Shown: piece by piece, positions 54,852 through 64,000 of the stretch
Layout: the number at the start of each line of letters is the position of its first letter
How positions within the stretch are numbered: position 1 is the first letter of the stretch
Assembly: GCA_015178975.1 (NCBI GenBank)
Contig: WHVD01000048.1
Span: forward strand, 186,001 to 250,000
DNA length: 64,000 nt
Direction of reading: 5' to 3'
DNA from: Hysterangium stoloniferum
Taxonomy: Eukaryota; Basidiomycota; Agaricomycetes; Hysterangiales; Hysterangiaceae
Made by a program: the position numbers and the translations under genes
The notes under the pieces: model-generated
Told to the model about the DNA's origin: nothing
Seen by the model: only the letters and a program-made list of their open reading frames with translations
Database searches by the model: none

Positions 54852-55715
54852 CATAAGGAGCTCAGCTCCAGCCTTGAATAGAACATCTTTTCATCTTATC
54901 AATCCATCTACACCACATCTGTGTGTCACTGCAGCAAGCAGTTTATTGCCACCTCTAGTTGAGCTTCTGGCACTAATCAGGATTCCCTGTCACCTCTAGT
55001 TGAGCTTCTGACAAGCAATCTTGTCCCCCTTGCCACCTCTTAGTTGAGTAGCTGGCTTTCCTTTATTACTTATCCACCTCTAGTTGAGTTGTTGGTTATC
55101 AATAAAAGTAATAAACAATCTTGATTATCATTGTTGAGATTAGGAATACATTTATAATTTCTACCCAGTTTTGAGCATCAATAAATACTGAGAATATCCT
55201 TGCAAGATCCTTAAGACTACATTAAGATCCTGATAAGTTAGTATCACAGTAGACCCTGTAGGTTAGAAGTAATAAAGCATATATTAGCCAAATAGTGTTT
55301 TATTCTATATGTAATCTTTTGACCTGTTTATAAATATTTTTACTGTTTGATAGATAGTATAAAATATATATAAACTAGCTATAATTGAAGTTAAATCTAG
55401 CTTTGGAATCAGTAAATTGTTATTCTTATTTTAATAGTTGTTGTCACAGAAAAAGAACAAGCTTGCACAAGCAGCTCTCAAAACCTTCTTTGTGAAGTAG
55501 GGTGCATATATTTAAGTAAACTCTTGACTTCAGGGGTTCTAAGTCTACTATGGCTGCCACTGATTAATATCAAATACTTAAATTATTTTACCTTGCGGTG
55601 AATTGAGTATTTGCACATTTTGACTGAGCATTGGACTCCTTTTTTGGAAAATAGTATTAAAATAAGACTAATACATTACAAGGGAGTTAGCATGGAGTAT
55701 ATTGAACAGATAACA
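54852..55715. other. A/T-rich region with four CACCTCTAGTTGAG repeats
   Basis: Four copies of CACCTCTAGTTGAG, one with an extra T, at about 54950, 54991, 55033 and 55075, spaced some 40 bp apart and mostly followed by a CTTCTGG-like stretch. The remainder has no ORF or repeat match in the window. Confidence 0.6.
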
Positions 55716-56060
55716 TCAATACACTGACATATCTGAATGGGTTCCAGGGAACCACACTTCCTTGATGTGTGGAATTTTCTGTGGTGGCTGTCTCTTTTTC
55801 AGCAAGCTAGGTTTTTCACTTGTGGTGTGAGGGATTGGAGTGGTCAGGTCACTATGTGGAGGATGTTGCAGTGGATTCTCCAATGATTCTGCGAAAAGCA
55901 GGTATAATAAATCTATGCTGTTATACAATGACTTATTTTCATCAAGCATGACTCCACCACAATTGGAGGTACCGTCAATGCAGATGATCAAATTTCTGCC
56001 ACTCTTCCCCTTAGCTATCACTGCAGGTGTGCTTATGCCTGGATCACTGGGAAAGGCCTA
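55716..56060 (-). pseudogene. DUF2235-like hydrolase fragment
   Basis: The minus strand reads GKSGRNLIICIDGTSNCGG near 56000, the N-terminal strand and Asp-containing motif of DUF2235 (alpha/beta-hydrolase-like) proteins, and IKEVWFPGTHSDM near 55740, the later family motif (normally WFPGTHSDIGGG). The 150 or so residues between them, including the GxSxG region, are missing, replaced by a short Pro-rich stretch, so the frame is an internally deleted copy. The frame ends at 55716. Confidence 0.6.
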
Positions 56061-56069
56061 AGTGGTGGA

Positions 56070-56447
56070 ATGGGGCAGAATAGAAGATGTGATTTCAGTG
56101 AAAGCCTAAACTCTGGGAGGTGTGGGTGGATGAAAACGGCCAGATCCAGTGCACTCAAGAGCAGAACCTGTCTGCCACAGAGCTCACTGCTTACCCATCA
56201 TCTGTCATGTCAAAGTGCGAGTCAAGGAGGAGTGTGTTTCTGCATTCACCCAATTTACAGCATTCTTGATGGAAAGAAAGTTGCTGGATGCATCAATAAT
56301 ACCAGTAGAGAAGTACTGAAAGAATTGACAGTCAATTTAGCTGTTGTCCACACTCCAAGGCATAAATATTTATACACTCACTTTCGTCCAATAGGCTTTG
56401 ATAATGTCATCTCCCACCACTTTGAGAAGACTTGGCAGGTTGATTGA
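56070..56447 (+). CDS. Unrecognised 125-codon frame
   Basis: Open from ATG 56070 (MGQNRRCDFSESLNSGRCGW) to a stop at 56447, Ser- and Cys-rich at first, later VLKELTVNLAVVHTPRHKYL. The minus strand of its 3' end is also open. No domain; it may be chance sequence at the border of the DUF2235 fragment and family M. Confidence 0.2.
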   Translation: MGQNRRCDFSESLNSGRCGWMKTARSSALKSRTCLPQSSLLTHHLSCQSASQGGVCFCIHPIYSILDGKKVAGCINNTSREVLKELTVNLAVVHTPRHKYLYTHFRPIGFDNVISHHFEKTWQVD

Positions 56448-56459
56448 GCTGGAGGACAT

Positions 56460-57430
56460 TGGTTGAGAATGGAAGCAGGAAGCAGGAAGAAGAGAGTGTG
56501 TGACACATCCTGACTGTGATCAGTTACACATTTTGTCACATGGATCACACAATTTGTTGCAAGCACTCGCTCATGGGGGTTAACAGATGGGTTATCTGTT
56601 ATCCATGTGGGTGAATGTGGGTGGTCACATCCATGTACATGACTCAACTCTTACAGACTATGTATATACTCTAAAAACACCCACCACCCACCATGCTCCT
56701 TTCACTTACATATTTGACAAGCCTTGGAACTCTTGCTATGTTGTGGGGTGGTCACTTCACGACCAACCCCACAACTTTGCTGTGGGCTCCGGCTTGTTGG
56801 GGGGCAAAGCCCCCCAAACCCCCCCATGTGAACAACTCTTCAGTATTTCTGAGGTCATTGTTTCTTTAAAAAGGATATTAGAAAGGAAAGTGTTCAGGGA
56901 ACAGAAAGGAAATACCTCTTACAAAGGAAACAGCCATTACAAAGAAAACATCCATTACAAAAGAAAACAACAGTTACAACAGAAAACAGTGGCACAAGAA
57001 AAAAATGGTTACAAAAGAAAACAATGGTTACAAAAGAAAACATCAGTTATAAAAGAAAACAACGGTTACAAAAGAAAGCAAAGGTTACAAAAGAGAACAA
57101 TGGTTACAAAATAAAACAAAGGTTACAACAGGGATCAATGGTCACAAATAGAAACAAAGGTTACAAAAGAAAACAAAGTTACAAAAGGGATCAAATGGTC
57201 ACAAAAGGAACAACAGTTACAAAAGGAGTAATGGTTGCAAAAGGAGTAATGGTTGCAAAAGGAGTAATGGTTGCAAAAGGAGTAATGGTTGCAAAAGGAG
57301 TAATGGTTGCAAAAGGAGTAATGGTTGCAAAAGGAGTAATGGTTGCAAAAGGAGTAATGGTTGCAAAAGGAGTAATGGTTTCAAATAAAGCAATGGTTTC
57401 AGAAGAAGTAACATTACAGTTCTGAGTAGA
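56460..57430 (+). mobile_element. Family M copy 3 with 18-bp minisatellite tail
   Basis: The body (about 56460-56900) includes the hairpin TTGGGGGGC-AAA-GCCCCCCAA (about 56797-56817) and matches M1 and M2 in part. The tail starts as diverged units of AAAAGAAAACAATGGTTAC type (about 56930-57220), then becomes eight or nine near-identical 18-mers AAAAGGAGTAATGGTTGC (about 57225-57385). Frames open through it are artefacts of the repeat. Confidence 0.7.
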
Positions 57431-57710
57431 AATTGAGTTGATTCTACTGGAATTCATTTATAATTGGATGATTGATTATTCTAGTGTGCACATTATGTAA
57501 TGCAAGCTGCTGTAACTCATTTACAGAGTGTGATTACCAAAGTTCATGTCACACACAATCACACACAAAGGATCCAAAATCTTTTGGATTTGGGGCTTTT
57601 TCTGGTGAGCATAGACTCCAACATCCATCCGAGCCTCTTGTCACATGGCTAATGCTTAGAGGACCCTTCCACCAAGACGTAGTGAATATTGATGGAAATC
57701 AAGTGGGATG

Positions 57711-60634
57711 GGGCATGCTTATAACCTCTGACCGAAGGCCAGCAGCCTATCACATAATCAGTTCACACAAGTCGTTAAGTTACTAGTGGGCTATTGGTTG
57801 GCGTCATTCTCACTGGCCCTATTATGGAAGTTCACATGAGTCGTGAAGGTTTGAACCACAGAAGCATGTGATTAGATGGATCTTTGTTGACAGTGGCCAA
57901 TCTTCACGCTTTTTTTGCCTATGCCTTCTGAAATTCTTAGATTAATGCTGAAGCATGCCCTGCAGGCACTGACATACCCAACTAATCCCCTTGTCATACA
58001 ATTATTGCCAGTGGAATGGGAACAGTGGCAGAAGGATAATTTGGTGATGGGAAAATGGGCAAAAACACGTGAGTATAAATCAGGTATGTAACTTACATTC
58101 ATGGCAATTTCCTGAAGACTTATTTTCCATCAGAACCTAAATCCAGCTGGAAATGCAAGAAGGAATGGAGTCAATGCCTTGTTTGCAACCATAGTGGGAT
58201 AAAGCGTGGCTGTCGAGATCCCAACCTTAGTTCTAGTAAGAAATGGAAGTGTAGACCTTCAATTAAGGTTGGCTGTGAAGCACATATCAACATTGAAAAA
58301 CCTGTGGACTCTGACCGGCTTTTGGTGACCTATTATTGGCAGCATGGAGGGCATGGTATGCAACATCAGTTTTGTCTCATGTCTTTTATTACCACTCACT
58401 TAATATTAGATCCATCTTCCATTGAGGATATGCAAAATTCACCAAATCCTGGAGAGGTTCGAGATTGGCTGGACAATAGGGTTTGTGATGGATTTGACAC
58501 CAAGTCAATCAAAGCAATGCTTTGGTTATCATCAGAAGAGCTTTCTGAGGTATGTGATATTTTGATTTAATTGATCAGCATTGTTCTATATAGATTACCC
58601 TGGATCCTGTGATGTTGCCATATAGTATCAATATCTCTGCAATGGATATTTTCAATGCTATCCATTGCAAGGCTATGATTGATACCATCCTCGCCCCGGC
58701 ACTTGGTGAGAGTATTGAACTCTGGATAAAGCATCTGCAAGAAAAGGGCTGGTTTACACTTTATGAGCCTACACCTGGGGAGAAGTCTTGCAATGGATTC
58801 ACCCTTGCCTTCTGTTCCCCTTGGCAATGCAAAGTATGTCTATTTTTGAATCTGTTTTTATTTAATATTCACATTTGATTTAATTGTAGCTAATTGCAGA
58901 ATATGGAGATGTTATTTGCCTTGATTCAACACACAATACCTGCTGTGGTGAAAACCAGGTAAAAGTATTCCTTAATACCATTCTAACACATGACCAAGTT
59001 ACTGGAAGAGGTGTGCCATTGGCTTTCATGCTCACCAATCTTGAGTCTCAGTAAGCAGATTATTTATTTACTTATTTCCTACCCATTTATGTCATAATAG
59101 TTATTCCCTTGAACACTATCTTAAATGGCTTTGAAAGGAATGCAATCTTGATCCCAATACATTTATGATTGACTGCTCAGACACTGAGGCTTTAGGAATC
59201 AACAAAGCATTCAATGATCATGTGATTTGCATCCTCTACTGTCATTGGCATCTCTGGCAAGCTTGGGAGAAGAATATCATCACAAAGGTTTTCTCCCTTC
59301 TTTTCTCCTTCATTTCTTCTCCTCTCTCACTTTGACTCTTCTAGATTTCTTTCAAACACATGCAATGCAAAGAAGATCGGGCAGAGCTGCTCAAAGATCT
59401 CTGGGCCCACTTAGCCACTCTCCTCCAATCTGAAACCCCACATGACTTCGAGAAACAATGGACTTTCATTCAGTGTGAGTATGGTGATCAGTGGGTACGG
59501 GTCAAATACATGGAAGATGAATGGATTCACAAGAAACAGCATTGGGCTTGTGCATGGTGGAAGGTGGGTTTGGCCTTTTTCTATTTTTTTTTGTTGCTAT
59601 GACTTAGATGGCTGATCTGCCACTTAGCATGCCCATTATGGCATCAATACCAACAATTTTATTGAGAGTTGGCATTCCAACCTCAAGACAAACTACATTG
59701 GATGACGATGATGACAGCGCATTGACTACCTAATCCAGATCCTGGCTGAAGATGTTGAGCCTGACTTCATGCACTCACATCTTCGTTGTGGCCTAGGGTT
59801 TCAAAATCGCCACCTCTGTAAAGCTGAATTGGCCAGCCAAAAGCTTGCAGAAACTGTTCCTTTTTCAGAAGCAGAAGTGGCAGATGAAGACCTCATGGAT
59901 GGCATGGTAGGAATTTAATTTAATTTTGATTCATTTATTTCATACACTATTGGTTTAGGTTTAACAGGTTAAAGTTCTATCCTTTTCTGATGATGCTACT
60001 TCATATATCATTCAACTGATGGATGACAAAATTACTTCTTGTACTTGTCCTATGCACAGGCAGTCACTTCTTACATGCAAACACATGTTTTTGGTTCACA
60101 GAGTCACAATTTACACTATATCCCTTCCACACATAATTGTGCTGGGCCATCACCATCATGAGGTCGACAAAGATGCAGAGTCTTTGGAAGATCAATGCAC
60201 CGCTAAAAGATGTCTAATTGCCAAGGTCCAAGATGGAATTAAGTTTATAGGGTCAACAGATATGTGGTGGGGGTTGATTACACAGAGAAGTTGGATGGGA
60301 TCTCCAGAGAGTCATTAACATATCTTCTTGCTGAAACAGATGCACTAAAACATGTAGCTAAAGATACTTTATTCTTGTACCCAGATTGTGCTACACAGAG
60401 TTAATTTATTTCCTGACTATCCCTCTTTAATACCTTCAGATTCAATTAATTGTAATTAGCTGTTACCCTCCTGGTCTAAAAAGATTAATCTCAAAATCTG
60501 GGCATCCAAACTAAAATGGACACTCATGACTTGGAAGAATGATGCCAGTCAACAGCCTGCTGGTAACTTAACGACTCGTGTGAACTGATTACATGATAGG
60601 CACTGGCCTTCAGTCAGGGGTTATAAGCATGCCC
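57711..60634 (+). mobile_element. Mutator-like element (MULE) with ~100-bp TIRs
   Basis: Left end GGGCATGCTTATAACC (57711) and right end, as complement, GGGCATGCTTATAACC (60634). Similarity between the ends continues for about 100 bp (CTATCA..TAATCAGTTCACAC, GTCGTTAAGTTAC). The 9 bp outside, AGTGGGATG and AGCAGGATG, agree at seven positions, the length usual for MULE target duplications. It contains one transposase gene. Confidence 0.88.
57905..60317 (+). pseudogene. MULE transposase with SWIM finger, intron-containing
   Basis: About eight exons can be read. A zinc/FAR1-like N-terminus (WKCKKEWSQCLVCNHSG, CEAHINIEKPVDSDRLLVTY) is followed by LGESIELWIKHLQEKGW. The DDE domain has the first Asp in GDVICLDSTHNTC (about 58900-58940), the second in FMIDCSDTEA (about 59161-59190), CHWHLWQAWEKN, and Glu in NTNNFIESWHSNLK (about 59650-59690). 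The C-terminus is a SWIM finger, CTCPMHRQSLLTCKH. Introns are short (for example 58549-58595 and one ending TTGTAG near 58890). In-frame TGA codons occur at WL*KEC (about 59130) and three times near 59700 (YIG*R**Q); all four revert to CGA by one C/T change. The element is not autonomous as it stands. Confidence 0.82.
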
Positions 60635-60811
60635 AGCAGGATGCCAGGAGTCATGCTCAGCTAAAATGCCAATCGGTGGGAATTCAATATTATCGCCAAC
60701 TTTTCCATAGTAAACAGTGGTCTGGTTGGAAGTGGGATTTTCCCAATTATTTGTCAGCTCTATTCCCCATATTCTCAATATTTTCTTCCTTAACTTTACA
60801 AGTAACAAGTG
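60635..60811. other. Short spacer between MULE and A-tailed retroposon
   Basis: No gene or shared repeat seen. A minus-strand frame covers it but runs through the ends of two elements and is not credible. Confidence 0.4.
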
Positions 60812-60825
60812 TATGAAATCACATG

Positions 60826-61387
60826 TCAAGGCTCTCTTGTTCCGTGACCACCACCTGCCTCTGGGATTGGGACCCCCATGCTTGTAGTAAAAGGACAGAG
60901 AGGTGGATGACAGTGAACAGGCTTGGGGAGCCTCTGAATTCACTGCTCTGTCAAAGTCGGCAGCCTTCAGCTGCACACCAGTGTCACCTGCAGACCGTCA
61001 CTGGCACCTCCTAAACCATGACTGCAGCCTGGCAGCGGTCTTTTCTTCCTACCCACCCCCAACTCCAGCATTCACTTATGCACTAGCAATGCAAGACTTT
61101 GGTGTGCCTGCAGCCGTCATTGATGCCTGTTAGCAGGATCTCGGGCTCTTCCTGGAGCTTCAGCCCAAATGGCATGTGCTGTTCACTGGGCAAGTTCAGC
61201 GCAATCACCTCTCTTTATTCAACCATCCTGCCAACCACCACTCGCTCTGATGCATCTGGCCTGCTTCCTCTTCATTCCCAGATACTATAGTAGCTACGCT
61301 CTATACAATGCTACGGAACTGCTATGTATCTTCGTTATGTGATGTGGTATATAAATGTATTAAATAAAAATAAAAATAAAAATAAAA
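60826..61387 (+). mobile_element. 562-bp non-LTR retroposon with (AAATA)n tail
   Basis: Flanked by a perfect 14-bp duplication TATGAAATCACATG (60812-60825 and 61388-61401), with a 3' tail of AAATAAAAATAAAAATAAAA. Such variable-length duplications and A-rich tails mark target-primed reverse transcription. The body has only short frames, so it is a SINE-like element or a 5'-truncated LINE; no tRNA-like promoter boxes were recognised. Confidence 0.75.
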
Positions 61388-61401
61388 TATGAAATCACAT
61401 G

Positions 61402-63005
61402 ACATGGACGGTCACTCCCAACCACCACCATCTGCTTCCACCCTGCAAATGGGCTGACACTCTCTCTCCCCTGCAGATGATATCAGCTCCAGTTTTAAAA
61501 AAGCAAAATTTGTCCACAACCCTGGTCCTAGCCACCACATGGATGAAGACTCCCCCACACCCCCACCTGTCTCCAACCCAACTCTTCCCCTCCTGAACAC
61601 GCACAGTTCCACGCATCTTCCAACTGAGCCCTCCACCCTCACCAACCCGCAACTCCTCCTTTCATACACCATCAACTCTGTGAAGAACCTAATTAAGGTC
61701 TACTCCAAATCCTATGCTGTCGACAACCCAATTGCCGGGTGGGTCACTCTCTGCCTCAGCCTAATTGACATTATTGTAGACCCCCTCCCCCATGGCAAAC
61801 CCTTCATCGACCCTTCTATTGCCGACACCCACTCAGAAATCTGCACATACCTCAGTCAAGCCTTCAAGGTCTCCACATCTGCCCCCCCCCCCAGGATGTG
61901 TCCCTCCCAACCCCCTCCCATGGCAACATCACAACATCACACACTACCTCCAACAATTCCAACAATCAATCACACCCCAACTCTCACAATTGGAAGGCCA
62001 AATCTCCAATGGAACTCACACCCCCACCCGGACCCCTCCCTCCAGCCCACAATCCTTTTCTGCAGTCACTGCCTCACCGCCCATCTCAGGTCCCCTGGCT
62101 CCCAAAACTCCCAAGCCCCCCCTTGCAAACCCCCCTTCCCAATCCACTTCGTGGTTTGCTTCAAAGGCAACCCTCCACCAGTGGACAGCCACCCCCTCCC
62201 TTACTCCTCTCCAAGAGGATCAATGCCAAACTTAAAGCCATCCCCACTGTCTGTGGCCTCCAGGCCATCGGGACCCACTGGAACCCAACTGGCAACCTCA
62301 TCATCACATTCCCCCCTGCCACCTCCCCCGCCCTCATCTCACCTCACCTCCCATCCATCTGCAAGGCCCTAAACCTCAGCTTGGACCCCACCATATCATG
62401 TGACACTTGCTGGTCCAAGATAATCCTGTCTGGCGTCTTTGCACATGAGTTCCCCAGAAGCCCAGTCTTCTCTGACGCCTCCCTCCTGGACTCATTCAAC
62501 AACCTGCCCTTTGCCTCTAAAATCACCCTCACCCAACCCCCTCCTGGGTCTAACCCCCAGACGCAATCGCCCCTCCATCTTCCTAGCCTTCAAAGACCCT
62601 GATGGCACTCTCCTCAAGGAAGCCTTCCAAATGCAATTTTTCATGTTCAGTCCCCCGGTCATAGTGAAACACTGGGTGGACAAACTGAAACTCTGCCAAT
62701 GCTCCATCTGCTGGGCCATTGGCCATGCCACCCCACAATGCAAGTCCCGCCCTAAGTGCCGCCTCTGTAGCAAATGCCACACTGAAGCAGACCACCACAC
62801 CAAGTGCAATGACTGCAAGCTCGCCAATCTCCCTGCCAACCAGGACTGCCCCCACATCAACTGCTCTGGCCCTCATGTAGTTGACTCCCCTGAGTGCCCT
62901 GAGTGCCACAAGTATGTGATCCCCCCCACCCTGACTCAGGCCCCCCTACCCCCCCAGCCTTCAAACCACCCCCCCCCCTCTGACGCTGACATTGCTTTCG
63001 ACTAA
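61402..63005 (+). pseudogene. Tad-like LINE ORF1 (zinc-knuckle Gag-like)
   Basis: Starts near ATG 61539 (MDEDSPTPPPVSNPTLPLLN). The N-terminal part is Pro/Ser/Thr-rich; a poly-C run near 61881 and later indels shift the frame twice. The central part (GLQAIGTHWNPTGNLIITFP) is followed by a Cys/His cluster (CQCSICWAIGHATPQC, CRLCSKCHTEADHHTKC, CKLANLPANQDCPHINC) typical of fungal Tad/I-clade ORF1 nucleic-acid binding proteins. It is C-rich on the plus strand, unlike the neighbouring LTR elements. Not intact in one frame. Confidence 0.75.
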
Positions 63006-63830
63006 TGTCACCCCCACCACTCAATGCCTCCAACTCAATGTGGCCTGCTCCAACACCCGCATACACTGTATACTCAACACCCTTCTCAACTACAACATCC
63101 TCTTCCTCCAAGAGCCCTGGTGGGGAAAAATTGGCACTGGATGCTCCATCGCTGATCCAGCCGGGACTGACATCAAGGGCACTGTTTCCTGCCCCACCTG
63201 GGAGGCTTTCCTCCCCCTCACCATGACTGACTAAACCCTTCAAGTTGCCACCTTTGTACGTAAAAACACTCCTGGCCTCTCAGTGCTCCCCTGCCTAGAT
63301 ATCCTCAACTCCCCAGACACACTCACCAACTCTTTTACATACGGTGACTTCTCCTTTATGTCTGTGAATGTATATAAGGCTGGTGCCAGCAGAGACTCTG
63401 TTGCACTCCAAACACTTCTTAACTCCGACCTCCCAGCCACAACTCCCACCCTAATCCTTGGGGACTTCAACCTCCACCACCCATCCTGGGCAATCGCTGG
63501 CACCCAACCCCACCAACCCTCCTCTGCAGCTGACAACCTTGCTTACTGGGCAGCCACAAATGCTCTGGCTCTTGTTAACCACCTGGACAAACCTACCCAA
63601 ATTGGCCGTTCCAACCAGTCCGACTCCATCATCGACTTGGGCCAGCTTTGCAGCCACCAAGCGCAACCTAATCCAAGATTGGGAGGTCCTCCTGGACTCA
63701 GCTGTTGCCTTGGACCACAGCCCCATTTACTGGGCCATCCAACCCCTGAACCCCCCCAGCCACCCCCTGATGACCATCCCCACCCTTTCCGGATTGACCT
63801 GTCTTTGTGGAAAGAGTGGTGAGAGGCATT
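63006..63830 (+). pseudogene. Tad-like LINE ORF2: AP-type endonuclease
   Basis: Reads LNVACSNTRIHCILNTLL, ILFLQEPWWGKIG (the catalytic Glu in QEPW), FSFMSVNVYKAG, PTLILGDFNLHHPSW (GDFN motif), NQSDSIIDL and, after a frame change, LDSAVALDHSPIYWAI (the SDH-like motif, here LDH). The endonuclease nicks target DNA for reverse transcription. A TAA after LTMTD (about 63232) and a frameshift near 63645 break it. It stops near 63830, before RT. Confidence 0.75.
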
Positions 63831-63844
63831 TTCCTGCTCCATTG

Positions 63845-64000
63845 GTGCTAACCCCCCCACTTGGAAAGGATGTGGAGGTGAGATTGCATGTCAGTTGAGC
63901 CACAGGGCAGGTGGTGGGGAGGTCAGGGAGGAAGTGGTTGTAGTAGGTGCCAAGGAATCCATGGCCAGTGATGGTTTGGATGATGCATGTGTGGATGTGG
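63845..64000 (-). pseudogene. LINE ORF2 C-terminal fragment, inverted
   Basis: On the minus strand, from the window edge, TITGHGFLGTYYNHFLPDLP and TTCPVAQLTCNLTSTSF resemble the end of Tad/Jockey-type ORF2 (TGHG.FG.Y...F, CPC) near the zinc-finger terminus. It is in the opposite orientation to the endonuclease part and directly beside it. It runs off the window. Confidence 0.5.

Noticed and set aside
57024..57457. Repetitive frames (VMVAKG and TITPFA repeats)
   Set aside because: Same artefact in the 18-bp tail of family M copy 3.
61412..63243. Several minus-strand frames opposite the LINE
   Set aside because: C-rich coding sequence on the plus strand leaves few stops on the other strand; the plus strand has zinc-knuckle and endonuclease motifs.
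1..64000. tRNA or rRNA genes
   Set aside because: No cloverleaf-like or rRNA-like sequence was noticed; only tRNA-complementary primer sites are present. A tRNAscan run would settle it.

Overview
The window looks like repeat-dominated chromatin of a filamentous basidiomycete, most likely an agaricomycete. The evidence is GT-AG introns of only 48-60 nt, an alpha/beta-hydrolase/NB-ARC/TPR NLR-like gene of the type expanded in mushrooms, chromodomain Ty3 elements, Ty1/copia elements, a Mutator-like transposon and a Tad-like LINE. I cannot name the species. I see no rRNA, tRNA, CRISPR array or intact housekeeping gene.

Layout. 0-3 kb: a 689-bp foldback element and LTR-like repeats. 2.9-9.2 kb: decayed Ty3 element D1 and part of a second Ty3 element (G), the latter split by MITE-like element E1, which carries two nested LTR-B copies. 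11.3-19.4 kb: the rest of G and a chromodomain Ty3 element (H) with a 167-bp internal inversion, an LTR-A insertion and unexplained 3' ORFs. 19.4-20.1 kb: E2. 20.2-23.8 kb: NLR-like gene on the minus strand, seven exons, one nonsense codon and one 22-bp frameshifting deletion. 25.4-31.6 kb: a WDR24/Sea2-like gene fragment cut by a complete copia element (K). 31.6-33.6 kb: Tc1-type transposase fragment and truncated copia L. 33.6-38.4 kb: minisatellites, family M repeats, LTR-A and LTR-C copies. 38.4-49.1 kb: a chromodomain Ty3 element (D2) cut in two by an inversion between two oppositely oriented LTR-B copies. 49.1-51.7 kb: a copia-like leader and several CpG-containing coding-like fragments that may be old host sequence. 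51.7-55.7 kb: nested LTR-B/LTR-A/MITE-like sequence. 55.7-57.5 kb: DUF2235-like fragment and family M. 57.7-60.6 kb: MULE with long terminal inverted repeats. 60.8-64 kb: short A-tailed retroposon and a Tad-like LINE that ends at an inversion junction.

Repeat names A, B, C, D, E, F, G, H, K, L, M, N are mine and apply only within this window. A, B and C have TGTT...AACA-type ends, mostly 5-bp target duplications and no coding interior, yet share one conserved block around CAGCTTATAAGCTG. Target duplications let much of the insertion order be read: LTR-B into LTR-B into E1; LTR-A into E3; LTR-A into LTR-A into E4; LTR-B into D2 gag, into D2 pol and into E3, with the last two then recombining. 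Most genes here are broken, so the story is mobile-element turnover. The best candidates for something undescribed are the A/B/C family with its shared block, family M with copy-specific 18-bp tails, the start codons lying inside primer-binding sites, and the NLR-like gene.
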